Shown: positions 9,834 to 20,038 of the stretch, piece after piece
Layout: each line of letters opens with the position of its first letter
How positions within the stretch are numbered: the stretch's first letter is position 1
Assembly (NCBI RefSeq): GCF_030547005.1
Contig: NZ_JAUOPN010000005.1
Location: 124,001 to 188,000 of the forward strand
Source: Maribacter sp. 1_MG-2023
Lineage (GTDB): Bacteria; Bacteroidota; Bacteroidia; Flavobacteriales; Flavobacteriaceae
Direction: 5' to 3'
Length of the DNA stretch: 64,000 nucleotides
The notes under the pieces: generated by a model
The model's input: the letters and a program-made list of their open reading frames with translations, nothing else
What the model was told of the DNA's origin: nothing
Database searches by the model: none
Position numbers and translations under genes: made by a program

Positions 9834-11483
9834 TTATAATTTAACCTGTTTTGCAGCTACTTTACTAGCTAAAACTAGTGCGTTGTATGCATTAGCAATT
9901 TTACCAGAAGTAGAAATTTCATCTAAAGAACCGCTTTTGCCCGTGTTTTTGCCCAACACTACTTTCGTTTTAATAGGTAAGCCAGATTGCAGAATTATTT
10001 TTTTCACTTGAGCAGCTGTTAAACTTGGGTATTGAGACATTACCAAAGCAGCAACACCTGCAACACCCGGTGCTGCCATAGAAGTACCCGGAGAATATTC
10101 GTATTCATTATTAGGGTATGAAGAATAGATATCTGTACCTGGCGCAAAAATATCAACATTTATCTTACCATAATTAGAGTAGCTAGCAACTAATTCAGAA
10201 CCATATTTAGGATTCAAAGCACCAACTGTAATTACATTGTCAGCAATTTCTGGTCCGTTATTTATTTGATCATTAGGGAAGTTTGCGTTAATAGGGTTGT
10301 CTAAATCAGCACCATCGTTACCCGCTGCATGTACAAAAAGCACATTATTATCTGCAGCATATTTTATGGCATCATTAACCCAATTAGCATTTGGAGAAAA
10401 AGACTTACCGAAACTACCATTAATTACTCGTGCACCATTATCAACAGCGTAACGAATACCTCTTGCAATATCTTTATCGTATTCATCGCCATTAGGTACA
10501 GCTCTAATGCTCATAATTGCTACATTATTGGCAACACCGTTTACACCTTTACCATTATTACGTTCGGCAGCGATAATACCCGCTACGTGAGTACCGTGAC
10601 TTTCATCATCAACTCTATTTTTAGGGTTTCCGTTACCGTAATCAACATCGGTTAAATCATAGGCATCATCACCAACAGATTCTCTACCGTTAAAATCTTT
10701 ATTAAGATTGTAATTAAGTTGTTCAGTGTAATATTTAAGTCCGTTAGTTAAATCTTCAAGAACACCAGGTATAGTTTCATTAATACCGAACATTTGATTT
10801 AGTATTGCAACATTGCGCTGCATAGCTTCATCTGTTGCTTTGATAGTCGATAAATCTTGTTTAGTATAGGTGTCTTTTTTTAAATATTTCTTTACATCTG
10901 CATCTGCATTTTTTACAGCCTGGTATATTGATTCATACTGCTCTTTACCTTGTAAAGCCTCATTGTATTTAGCATCTAATTTAGTTTTAGCTTTTGATAA
11001 GGTAGCGGCGTCACCAATATTCAAACGAATCATACGAACGTATTCTAACTGCTCATTATAAGACTCGCCTAAGAAATTATAACCATGAATGTCATCTATG
11101 AATCCGTTACCATCATCATCAATACCGTTACCGGCTTTCTCTTTAGTATTTTTCCATAAAACATTAACAAGGTCTTCGTGGTTTAGGTCAATACCAGAAT
11201 CAAGAACGGCAACAATTGTTTTTGTTCCTTTTCTATTTTTAATGATTTCGCTGTACGCTTTATCGACACTCATACCAGGTATAGTGTCGGTAACTAAATC
11301 TAAATGACCCCAGTTATTTTTTTCACTAGTAGTAAGGTCAGAAATTTTTAAAGGCGTAGAGTCTATGTTTTCAACGGGTGTAAGAACTAGTCCGCTTCCT
11401 CCAACTGATTTTGTGCTTCCACACCCGGTTAATACCGCAGCTATTGATAGTACGAAGATTGATTTTAAATATGTATTTGTCAT
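9834..11483 (-). CDS. S8 subtilisin-like serine protease lipoprotein
   Basis: Subtilase of 549 residues with a lipoprotein signal (AAVLTGC, Cys21), so the enzyme is probably membrane-anchored. The catalytic triad is Asp95 (VAVLDSGID), His296 (SHGTHVAGI) and Ser468 (GTSMAAPG). The Asp-to-His interval is about 200 residues, far longer than the 30-odd of subtilisin; it contains a Ca-like GNGIDDDGNGFIDD segment and a helical, Lys/Asp-rich insert at about 150-280. It lies immediately upstream of the M1 peptidase in the same direction. Confidence 0.92.
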   Translation of the reverse strand: MTNTYLKSIFVLSIAAVLTGCGSTKSVGGSGLVLTPVENIDSTPLKISDLTTSEKNNWGHLDLVTDTIPGMSVDKAYSEIIKNRKGTKTIVAVLDSGIDLNHEDLVNVLWKNTKEKAGNGIDDDGNGFIDDIHGYNFLGESYNEQLEYVRMIRLNIGDAATLSKAKTKLDAKYNEALQGKEQYESIYQAVKNADADVKKYLKKDTYTKQDLSTIKATDEAMQRNVAILNQMFGINETIPGVLEDLTNGLKYYTEQLNYNLNKDFNGRESVGDDAYDLTDVDYGNGNPKNRVDDESHGTHVAGIIAAERNNGKGVNGVANNVAIMSIRAVPNGDEYDKDIARGIRYAVDNGARVINGSFGKSFSPNANWVNDAIKYAADNNVLFVHAAGNDGADLDNPINANFPNDQINNGPEIADNVITVGALNPKYGSELVASYSNYGKINVDIFAPGTDIYSSYPNNEYEYSPGTSMAAPGVAGVAALVMSQYPSLTAAQVKKIILQSGLPIKTKVVLGKNTGKSGSLDEISTSGKIANAYNALVLASKVAAKQVKL

Positions 11484-11534
11484 ACGAGGGTAACTTTTTG
11501 TAATTTATTTATAGTTAAATATGATTGTGTATAG

Positions 11535-12395
11535 TTAATTGAAGAGTTCATTGAACGTATAAACTTGATTTAAACGAATACCTTTTTCTGTGTGCTTTAA
11601 TGTACATAATTGATTATGTGCATCATGTTCAAAAAACAGATAGTAATTGTTATCTGCAGCTTCGTTCAAGAATAACTTTTTTTCTAACATTGTCATTAGT
11701 GGTCTAGTATCATACCCCATAACATAAGGCAATGAAATATGACCCACTGTAGGTATAAGATCTGCCATGTAGGCAATGGTCTTACCTTGATATGAAAATT
11801 GCGGTAGCATTTGCTTTTCTGTATGCCCATCTACAAAACGAATATCAAAACCTAGAGGACTATTTTTTAAAAATTCACCGTCGGTATGATTAATAAAAGT
11901 CAGGTGACCACTTTCTTGCATTGGTATTAAGTTCTCTGTTAAGAAAGAAGCTTTTTCTCTTGGGTTGGGTTCTGTCGCCCATTTCCAATGTTTTTCATTG
12001 GTCCAAAATTTGGCGTTTTTAAAGGCGGGTTCATATCCGGTTCTATCTTTGTTCCACTGAATGGCACCACCAACATGATCAAAATGAAGATGGGTTAAAA
12101 AGACATCGGTGATATCATCTCTATGAAAACCATGTTTTTTTAAAGAAGAATCTATGGTAAAATCGCCCCATTGATAGTAATAGCCAAAAAATTGATCAGA
12201 CTGTTTATTACCCATGCCTGTATCAACCAAAATTAACCTATCACCATCTTCAATTAAAAGACTTCTTGCTGCAATATCAATTAAATTATTGTTGTCTGCA
12301 GGATTTGTTCTTTGCCAAATTACCTTTGGAACTACGCCAAACATAGCACCACCGTCCAATTTAAAATTACCGGTTTCAACAGGATAAATTTTCAT
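11535..12395 (-). CDS. Metallo-beta-lactamase fold hydrolase
   Basis: MBL-fold metal-dependent hydrolase of 286 residues. The metal-binding motif HLHFDHVGG is visible at about 105-113, with further ligands likely in RFVDGHTEKQM and AYMADLIPTVGH, and the N-terminal strand-turn LVDTGMGNK. The ATG at 12395 is preferred over a TTG three codons upstream because it starts directly with the first strand (MKIYPVETG). The arrangement resembles AHL-lactonase/AttM-type and other cytosolic MBL hydrolases of Bacteroidota, but the substrate cannot be named. No signal peptide. Confidence 0.85.
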   Translation of the reverse strand: MKIYPVETGNFKLDGGAMFGVVPKVIWQRTNPADNNNLIDIAARSLLIEDGDRLILVDTGMGNKQSDQFFGYYYQWGDFTIDSSLKKHGFHRDDITDVFLTHLHFDHVGGAIQWNKDRTGYEPAFKNAKFWTNEKHWKWATEPNPREKASFLTENLIPMQESGHLTFINHTDGEFLKNSPLGFDIRFVDGHTEKQMLPQFSYQGKTIAYMADLIPTVGHISLPYVMGYDTRPLMTMLEKKLFLNEAADNNYYLFFEHDAHNQLCTLKHTEKGIRLNQVYTFNELFN

Positions 12396-12556
12396 AAGGA
12401 GCAAAATAATAAAAGTGTATGAGATCCTAGAATTATTAAGAAAGTATTATCATTTAACCTTTAAAATATTAATACTTATTGAAGGTGTAGTGGTATTAAA
12501 TGAAAATAAGTTGTTAAAGTATTAGCGCTTAAATGGTTGAACAAAAATGCAAAAAA

Positions 12557-12955
12557 CTAATCTTCTCGCAATAAATCACCAATAATATGGTGCGCCAAAG
12601 GTTTGATCAAATGTTTGTTAACAACAGGATAGTCTTTTCCTTTTTCAGAATCTAAAGTATCTATCGAAGAACTTAATATATATATTTTACAGTGATTAGT
12701 AAGTGAGCCTGGTAACTTAACATATTCATCTAAAAACTCGAACCCGTTCATTCTTGGCATTTTAATATCCAAGAAAATAACATCGGGGTATGCTTCGGTA
12801 TCGTCTACAATACTGTTTAAATGAGCTAGGGCTTCATGCCCAGAGGTCATGGTAGTAATTTGTGAAATATTGTCCTCTTTCGAAATAATGGCTTTATTTA
12901 TGAAATTATCCACATCCGAATCGTCAATCAATAAAATATTTATATCCTTAGCCAT
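12557..12955 (-). CDS. Single-domain response regulator
   Basis: CheY-like receiver domain with no output domain, 132 residues. The acidic pocket is IDDSD near the N-terminus, the phosphoacceptor Asp is in VIFLDIKMPRMNG, the switch Ser/Thr region is YILSSS and the conserved Lys is in LIKPL. The ATG at 12955 is preferred because AGG lies about 11 bases upstream and gives a receiver starting MAKDINILLIDDSD; an ATG at 12976 would overlap the kinase gene. It follows the large sensor kinase directly and is its likely phosphorylation partner. Confidence 0.88.
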   Translation of the reverse strand: MAKDINILLIDDSDVDNFINKAIISKEDNISQITTMTSGHEALAHLNSIVDDTEAYPDVIFLDIKMPRMNGFEFLDEYVKLPGSLTNHCKIYILSSSIDTLDSEKGKDYPVVNKHLIKPLAHHIIGDLLRED

Positions 12956-12959
12956 ATTA

Positions 12960-15900
12960 TTATTTACCTGATTCATTTGGTATTTTTAAAGTAAACGTTG
13001 ATCCTTCACCAATTTTCGATTTTACATCTATTGTTCCATTCAATTTAGACAGTACTTCTTTTACGATAAACAGCCCAATACCAGATCCCATTACTTTAGA
13101 AGATACCCTATAAAACATTTCAAATATCTTTTCTAGTTGGTCATTTTCGATACCAACACCATTATCTTTTATAATTAAAACCGCTTCTTTTTTGTTGGTT
13201 TTTACTTGGATCCAAATAACGGCATCATTATTAGAAACATCATGATATTTAATTGCGTTAGATATAAAATTATTCAATATAATTGAAATTCTCTTACTAT
13301 CTGATACAAATTCTATCTTGTCGTTAACACTGACTTGTATGTTTATTTTATGGGTGTTTTCTAAATACCATAAACTCTCAAGAGAATGTTCGATTAAAGT
13401 ACTAAAATTTATAGAATCTAACTTAATGGCTAGGTGTTTATTTCTAGAGTATTCGATAATATCTTTGATAAAGTCATCTAATCTTTCGATAGACTTTTTC
13501 ATCATATTTAAATGTTGAAACAATTTGGGGTCAATATTTTCAATCTGTATTAGTTGAATCAGCCCTAATACAGAAGTCAAAGGAGCTCTTAATTCATGAG
13601 AAGCACTATAAACAAAACTGTCTAGTTCTGAATTTGTCTTTTGAAGTTCATGAAATTGGGTCTCTAGATTACCCTCTGCTTCTTTTCTTTTTGAGTCATC
13701 AAAAATATTTATCAAATAACTAATTTGACCTTTCAAGCGTAAAGGAACAATAGACATTATAAGAGTTTTTTTCACCCCACTTTTAAGTTCAACTTTATAC
13801 TCTTCATTTATAATTTCACCTTCATCAATAAATTTTTTCCACAGCCTTTCTCTTTCTTTTAAATCAATGAAAACCTCTTTAGATTCTAAAATTGTTTTAC
13901 CAATTAATTTTTTACTTGTTGTTTCTAAAATGCTGTATGCGGTTTCATTAGCATCGATTACCTGTCTTTGTTCATCTAATATAAGCATACCCATAAGGTT
14001 TGTTTGAAAGGCTTTAGAGAATTTCTCTTGGCTTTCTTTTAATGCCTCTTCTGCTAATACGTTTTTGGTAATATCCATCGAAGTACCACGATATATAATA
14101 GGTTCGTCATTATCATTATATTCTACTTCAGAATAAGCTAAAAAGTATTTAAACGAGCTATCTTTTAGCTGAATTCTATAGTAATTTGGATTTGTATTGT
14201 CTTCATTTTTATTTTTTGAAAGTTTAGAATCTACAAGACCAAGATCTTCTTTATAAATAATCTCTCTTAATAAAGTTGGGGTTATTATAGTGCTTGGATC
14301 AACTTCATGAATGGCATACATTTCTTTAGACCATTCTACGACATCACCTGTCATGTCCCAATACCAATATCCGAATTTACCAATTCGTATCGCAGCATCC
14401 ATTTTCGACTGTAGCGAGAGTATTTCGTTATCAGCTTCTTTTTGCTTTGTTATATCAATTATAGTGCCCCTAAATTTAATAGGTTCGCCGTTGTCATTAC
14501 GTTCTGTTTCAATTTCTCCTAGTAAGTATTTTATACAATTATCATTAAGAATTATTCGGTAAGAAAAAGAGTTGTTGTCAAATTCTATTGCTAAATTTTC
14601 AAGAAGATTTCTATGGGCTTCAATATCATCTGGGTGAATTATTGTTTCGAGAAACTCTAAGTTTATTTCAGTACCCGGTTCAATACTATAAATCTCGTAC
14701 ATTCTGGGTGACCAATTGAGAACTTTCGTATTAAAATCAAAATCCCAATAACCAATTTTACCAATTCTCATGGCGGCATCCATTCTATTCTTAAGTTCGA
14801 TAATTTCAGAATCTGCCTTTTTTTGTTCTGTTATATCTATTACGGTACCTCTAAACTCTACCGCAATATTATTAGAGTCTCGCACAACTTCTACCTCTAC
14901 CATTAAATATTTAATAGAGTTGTCTCTAACAATTATTCTGTAAGAAAAAGTATGTGAATTTTTATGAAGTATTAGTTCTTTTATATGATATCTGTGTAAT
15001 TCAACATCTTCTGGGTGAATTATATTTTCTAGAAATGGTATAGATAGAATTGAATTTGAATCAAGATCAAATATTGAATACATTAACGGGGAACAATTGA
15101 AGAGTTTTGTTTCCGGATTAAAATCCCAATATCCAATTTTACCAATTCGAATAGCTGCATCCATTTTGTTTTTAAGAGTCAAAATCTCTTGTTGTATTTT
15201 TTTACTTTCTGTTAAATCAAAACCAATAGCACCTATCGCAATTGGTTGGTTAGTTGTTTTGTCCTTGATTAAGAAGCCAGAAAATTCTAGAGGAATTGTT
15301 GTTTTGGTTTTAAAGTTTTTAAGAGGCACCTCTCCTGTCCAAAGACCTTTTTTCATTATGGTTGGCAAGTGGGTGTTTTCTATAACGTCTTTATAATCGT
15401 CTTGAAAATAATCAAATATTGTGGTGTCTTTAAAATTGACATTACTTGGTAAATTAACCATTTTTTTACCTGCATCATTCATAAACAAAGGCTCTCCCGC
15501 TAAAGTTGCTAAACCAATAAAACCAGGACTATTTTCTATTATAGAAATTAATTTTTGTTTTTCTTGGTCAGCTTTTTTACTACTGGTAATATCTCTAAAG
15601 TATATAGAAAGACCGTTTGCCGATGGATAAAGGTGATTTTCAATCCATAAATCAAATTTCTCGTGATATTGTTCAAAATAGGTATAAACTTGCTTTGCCA
15701 TAACATTTTTGAAAATAGTTTGGGCTTCAGAATTTTTAAATTCAGGGAATTCATCCCAAACGTTTTTGCCAAGCGTTTCTTCAATGTTGATACCTATTAA
15801 CTTAGCAGCTTTAGCATTAATATCAATAAAGCACCATTCATGATCAAAAGCGACAAATGCATCTGAAATACGTTCAGTAAGTTGTTTATATTTTTTCTGG

Positions 15901-17525
15901 CTTTTTAAAATTTCTTGGTTAGCTTTTTTTGTTTCGGTCTGGTCTATATAGGTGCTTAGACTTAGTTTTTTACCTAAATATTCAAAGGGTTCAATTGATG
16001 TAATTAAATGTAATTTTCTACCTTTTTTAGAAATGAATTCAACTTCAATTTTATCTACCCTATCGGAACATGTAAAAGCATTGAGAACAGGATTTGTTTT
16101 TAGCGTTCCATCAATATGAATTAAACCAAGTTCAGGAATGGTTTTACCCTTAATTTCTTCTAAGGAATAACCTATTAAATCTAAAAAAATAGAATTGGCA
16201 TCTACAAAACGATTTTTATGGTCTTTAATAACCATGCCGACAAAACGATTGTTATATGCTTTGCTGAATTTCACCAAATTTTCTTCAGCTGCTAATTCAA
16301 GCTCCTTTCTTTCGGTAACATCTCTGATAATACCTAAAACGGTTGTTTCATTTAATTTTTTGGCACAAACCTCTCCGTAAAATAAAGTTTGGTCTTTTTT
16401 TACCAATCTTCTTTCTAAACGTACTGTTTTACCTTCTCTCATTTCAGAATAATGAGCAGGTAGTTGGTTAGACTCTTCAGGTGTTAAAAGTTCTTTTAGG
16501 TTTTTGTTTAATAATTCCTCTTTAGTATAGCCAAATATGTTAATACCATAAGGGTTGATCTCTAGAACATTACCATCAAAGTCACTTAAAATAATAATAT
16601 CAGAAGCCTCTTCTATTAGTAACCGATACCTCTCTTGACTTGATTTTAATAATGCTGTTTTTTCATCAACTAGCTTATTTAATTTTGCCGGCTGTCTCAT
16701 TAGAAACCAGGAGAGAATACCACATACTAAAGATAGTAATATGCCTAAAACAACAAATAATACGGTGGTTGAATTGGCATTGCTATTATTCAAATAAACA
16801 TATAATTTCCACTCTCCTTGGCTAGTAGTAAGTGGTAAGGTTGTAGCACCTTCTTTAGAAATGTTTTTGGAAGAATAGAAGGTTTCTTCTGTTTTATCAG
16901 AATTAATTTTCACCAATTGATACGAAAAATGCTTGTTGTGAATAGCGTCTAATTGAATAGCATTTATAACTGTTGTTAAGCGTACTACTGCCGCCACAAA
17001 ACCATTAAACTCTCCATCTTTATATAATGGTCTGCGACCAATTATACCCGAGCCCCCTTGTTGTAGATAAATGGGTCCGGCGGTGTAGTAGTCTTTTTTT
17101 TCAATTGTAGTTCTAGCACCAAATTTATTATCCGGATCATTTAAAATGTTCAGTCCTAAAACTTCATTTCCTTTTAGGGGGTATACATGTGTTATAACAC
17201 CTTCTTTATTTACTAATTCTAATGCATCAATACTATTGTTACTATTTAATAGCAGTTGAGCTACACTATCAAAATCATCAGGTATGCCATAGTGTTCAAC
17301 TATAAAAGCTAGGGTTTGCGTAGCATTAAAGCTTTGGCTCAATATATCTTGTAAGTCTATTTTTAATTTAGAAACACGTTGTTCAATTTCTTGTTGTTCT
17401 GTTTTTTGATGAAGCTGATGTTTTTGAAAGGCAATAAATTGAGTTATGATTAAGACAATTAAAAATGCAAAAAACCCGTAAAATAGCGGGTTTTTAAAGA
17501 TAGACCGGGTGTTGGTATTAGACAT
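12960..17525 (-). CDS. CHASE-domain multi-PAS sensor histidine kinase
   Basis: A 1521-residue membrane histidine kinase. Transmembrane helix 1 is at about 13-33; the extracytoplasmic region to about 250 resembles a CHASE ligand-binding domain (GNEVLGLNIL...SGIIGRRPLYKDGEFNGF); helix 2 is at about 254-276. A long array of cytoplasmic PAS/PAC modules follows from about 295 to 1270. The kinase core has the phospho-acceptor His1310 in SASHELRAPLTSV and an ATPase domain with NNFISNAIKYHD, DNGVGIE and GSGIGLFIVKE. Three PAS modules starting near 788, 917 and 1042 share an almost identical opening (MDAAIRIGKIGYWDF-like), showing internal duplication. There is no fused receiver; the separate regulator downstream probably takes the phosphate. 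Ligand unknown. Confidence 0.9.
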   Translation of the reverse strand: MSNTNTRSIFKNPLFYGFFAFLIVLIITQFIAFQKHQLHQKTEQQEIEQRVSKLKIDLQDILSQSFNATQTLAFIVEHYGIPDDFDSVAQLLLNSNNSIDALELVNKEGVITHVYPLKGNEVLGLNILNDPDNKFGARTTIEKKDYYTAGPIYLQQGGSGIIGRRPLYKDGEFNGFVAAVVRLTTVINAIQLDAIHNKHFSYQLVKINSDKTEETFYSSKNISKEGATTLPLTTSQGEWKLYVYLNNSNANSTTVLFVVLGILLSLVCGILSWFLMRQPAKLNKLVDEKTALLKSSQERYRLLIEEASDIIILSDFDGNVLEINPYGINIFGYTKEELLNKNLKELLTPEESNQLPAHYSEMREGKTVRLERRLVKKDQTLFYGEVCAKKLNETTVLGIIRDVTERKELELAAEENLVKFSKAYNNRFVGMVIKDHKNRFVDANSIFLDLIGYSLEEIKGKTIPELGLIHIDGTLKTNPVLNAFTCSDRVDKIEVEFISKKGRKLHLITSIEPFEYLGKKLSLSTYIDQTETKKANQEILKSQKKYKQLTERISDAFVAFDHEWCFIDINAKAAKLIGINIEETLGKNVWDEFPEFKNSEAQTIFKNVMAKQVYTYFEQYHEKFDLWIENHLYPSANGLSIYFRDITSSKKADQEKQKLISIIENSPGFIGLATLAGEPLFMNDAGKKMVNLPSNVNFKDTTIFDYFQDDYKDVIENTHLPTIMKKGLWTGEVPLKNFKTKTTIPLEFSGFLIKDKTTNQPIAIGAIGFDLTESKKIQQEILTLKNKMDAAIRIGKIGYWDFNPETKLFNCSPLMYSIFDLDSNSILSIPFLENIIHPEDVELHRYHIKELILHKNSHTFSYRIIVRDNSIKYLMVEVEVVRDSNNIAVEFRGTVIDITEQKKADSEIIELKNRMDAAMRIGKIGYWDFDFNTKVLNWSPRMYEIYSIEPGTEINLEFLETIIHPDDIEAHRNLLENLAIEFDNNSFSYRIILNDNCIKYLLGEIETERNDNGEPIKFRGTIIDITKQKEADNEILSLQSKMDAAIRIGKFGYWYWDMTGDVVEWSKEMYAIHEVDPSTIITPTLLREIIYKEDLGLVDSKLSKNKNEDNTNPNYYRIQLKDSSFKYFLAYSEVEYNDNDEPIIYRGTSMDITKNVLAEEALKESQEKFSKAFQTNLMGMLILDEQRQVIDANETAYSILETTSKKLIGKTILESKEVFIDLKERERLWKKFIDEGEIINEEYKVELKSGVKKTLIMSIVPLRLKGQISYLINIFDDSKRKEAEGNLETQFHELQKTNSELDSFVYSASHELRAPLTSVLGLIQLIQIENIDPKLFQHLNMMKKSIERLDDFIKDIIEYSRNKHLAIKLDSINFSTLIEHSLESLWYLENTHKINIQVSVNDKIEFVSDSKRISIILNNFISNAIKYHDVSNNDAVIWIQVKTNKKEAVLIIKDNGVGIENDQLEKIFEMFYRVSSKVMGSGIGLFIVKEVLSKLNGTIDVKSKIGEGSTFTLKIPNESGK

Positions 17526-17813
17526 TTTTATTAATATATATTATATAAAATCACTTAACACTTTAGCATTGATAATAACAGCTTAAACTATCAAGATATA
17601 CTAAGTTAAAAAAGTCGCTCTTATAAAGAGGTTTTTTCTTCGTGTTTTGTAAGATTTATTTTAATGTAGTTATCACACTTATTGTCTATAAGCTAGGTGG
17701 TTATGTAGATAGAAATTAAACCTTTTAATAGCAGCGATTAAAACTGTTTAACTAATTAGTAAGAAATCAGCTTAAACAGGGTGATTGTGGCTATTCTATA
17801 AAACAAAAACGAA

Positions 17814-20036
17814 TTAAACAGAGACACTTTTACAAAGAAGTTGATTAAGTTGCTTACCAAAGTAGAGCATAGCCTTAATCTCTTTAACACTTAGTAGACG
17901 TTCTTTTTTAAGAATAAGTATAGAATTACCATTGGTTTCTATGTGATAATAGGGGTTGCTTTCTAAGAAAAGAATAAGTTCGTTGGTAAATAGATTTTGA
18001 ATATCTGTTGTATGCTCACCGCTTAAGAAAAAACGTTTGTTGAAATCTTGATGGTTTTCTAATGCTATATCTTTAAAACCGGCCATGCCGTAAACAAAAT
18101 CTAAAAGCCCTTCTTTGTCTAAAGAAAAAACGGGTATTTTATGTTTTAGTTTTATATGTAGAATAGTTGTTTTAACCACTTCTTTAGCAATAAATTCCCC
18201 TTCGTTAAATTCTACATCAAACAAATGAAAGGTCTTGGTATTATCGTAAAGGCTATTGTAGTAATAAGGAACTCTTCTATTTTTAAAGAAAATAAACTTG
18301 TTTAAAAACTTAGTTTTATCAGACCTTTTTGGCTCATAAGACCATTGATATTCTTTTGCCATTGTTTTTAAAAGGCGCTGTCTTTTGGTAAAGTATTTTT
18401 CTATAGAACCTAGTTTATTGAGCGGTAACACTTTTCTAATAGCAAACGGATGTTTCGAGTCGGCACCATGCTTGTCTAAACCTATAATCTCAATACTTCC
18501 CTCTTTTTTTGTAAACGTATCTACATAATTTTCTAGCCCCTCCATAACGGTGTGATCTACAAAGCTACAGTGCGAAAAATCTAATATGACATTTTCATTT
18601 TCTGGGATGATATCTAGCTTATTCTTTAGTTTATAGAAATTAAGAAAAGTGGCAAAATACTTAACGCTGATATAATAATTACCGGCATCTTTCTCTTTAA
18701 ACATTAAAATATTTGGCTTGGTCAAATGATTTATAAAAAGAGATAAACTTCTGTTTAGCATTACATGAATAATGAAAGTAACCAGTATACCCATCGCAAT
18801 ACCTGATATTAGGTTGGTAAACAATGTGGTCAAAAGAGTAGCTAAAAAGATTATAATCTGCTCTTTACCGATACGAGCAACTTTTTGCAGATTTTTCGGA
18901 GTCGCAAGTTTATAACCGGTAAACACCAATATCGCCGCCAATGCAGCTAAGGGAATTCGCCTTAATTGGTCTTGAAAAAGCAATACAAAAATGACCAAGA
19001 ATAAGGCATGAAAAATATTTGCAGATCTATTGGTAGCACCATTATTAACATTGACCGAACTTCTAGCAATAACGGTTACAACATTTAACCCACCTACCAA
19101 ACCACTAAGAGAAGTAGCTAGTCCAAGTGCCTTTAAATCTTTGTTTACATTTGATCTTCTTCGTTCTGGATCAAGTTTGTCAACCGCCTTAATACTTAAA
19201 AGCGATTCTATACTTGCTATAAGGGTAATTGCAAAAACGGTAGTTATAAAATCAATGTCTAGAGCTTTTGAAAAATCAGGAAAAGCCAAGTTCGACAATA
19301 CACTGTCTGGTATATTAACCAAAAATTCTTCTTGTAAAGGATAAGGTAGTCCTAAAGAAACAAATATGTAACTAAACCCTACAGACAAAATTAGAATCCA
19401 CATGGGTGCGGGAATAAGGTGTAAATATTTGTTTCTTATTTTAGAGTAATACGCCATAATCAAAAGCGCAATTACACCTATAATTGCAGCGATAAGTTCT
19501 TCTATATGATAGTTTTGATAAAGACCCATTATTCCTTCAGGGATCTGTGACAATAAATGAATTATGCTACCATGTTCGTTATTATGCCCGATCATGATAT
19601 GAAATTGTTTGGCTAAAATACCCAAGCCAATAGCGGCCAACATACCTTCAATGGCAGATGCAGGAAAGAAGTCTGCAAGTCTTCCCATTTTAAGAAACCC
19701 AAGAAGCATCATTAGAACACCAGAGAAAACAATAGCTGCAAGTGTAAATAAATAACCGGCATACAAATCACCATCACCAAGGGTTGTAATGGCACCTAAT
19801 AGAACTATGACCAAACCATTTCCCGGCCCTGCAATGGTAACATTCGAGCCGCCCAGAATCGCCACAACTATACCGCCTACGACTGCAGCTATAATACCCG
19901 AAATAGGGGGAGCCTCGCTAGCAAGAGCAAGTCCCAGCCCTAGAGGTAGGGCTATTAATGAAACAACGAAACCAGAAAATAAATTCTTCGGAAGCGTGGC
20001 TATAAAGTTTGAATTACTCTTCTTTTTAGCTGTCAA
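17814..20036 (-). CDS. SulP family anion transporter with STAS domain
   Basis: SLC26/SulP inorganic anion transporter of 740 residues. The membrane domain covers about 15-435, beginning LFSGFVVSLIALPLGLGLALA and containing the GPGNGLVIVLLG segment typical of prokaryotic SulP proteins. A STAS domain follows at about 455-535 (VILDFSHCSFVDHTVMEGLENY). The remaining 200 residues form a cytoplasmic tail I do not recognise. The substrate may be sulfate, bicarbonate or another anion; it cannot be decided from sequence. The gene starts two bases after the stop of the Usp gene, so the two are in one operon, a common pairing in Bacteroidota. Confidence 0.9.
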   Translation of the reverse strand: MTAKKKSNSNFIATLPKNLFSGFVVSLIALPLGLGLALASEAPPISGIIAAVVGGIVVAILGGSNVTIAGPGNGLVIVLLGAITTLGDGDLYAGYLFTLAAIVFSGVLMMLLGFLKMGRLADFFPASAIEGMLAAIGLGILAKQFHIMIGHNNEHGSIIHLLSQIPEGIMGLYQNYHIEELIAAIIGVIALLIMAYYSKIRNKYLHLIPAPMWILILSVGFSYIFVSLGLPYPLQEEFLVNIPDSVLSNLAFPDFSKALDIDFITTVFAITLIASIESLLSIKAVDKLDPERRRSNVNKDLKALGLATSLSGLVGGLNVVTVIARSSVNVNNGATNRSANIFHALFLVIFVLLFQDQLRRIPLAALAAILVFTGYKLATPKNLQKVARIGKEQIIIFLATLLTTLFTNLISGIAMGILVTFIIHVMLNRSLSLFINHLTKPNILMFKEKDAGNYYISVKYFATFLNFYKLKNKLDIIPENENVILDFSHCSFVDHTVMEGLENYVDTFTKKEGSIEIIGLDKHGADSKHPFAIRKVLPLNKLGSIEKYFTKRQRLLKTMAKEYQWSYEPKRSDKTKFLNKFIFFKNRRVPYYYNSLYDNTKTFHLFDVEFNEGEFIAKEVVKTTILHIKLKHKIPVFSLDKEGLLDFVYGMAGFKDIALENHQDFNKRFFLSGEHTTDIQNLFTNELILFLESNPYYHIETNGNSILILKKERLLSVKEIKAMLYFGKQLNQLLCKSVSV

Positions 20037-20038
20037 AT

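Noticed and set aside
17617-17640. CTCTT...AAGAG hairpin followed by GTTTTTTC
   Set aside because: It points rightward while both flanking genes run leftward, so it does not fit as their terminator.
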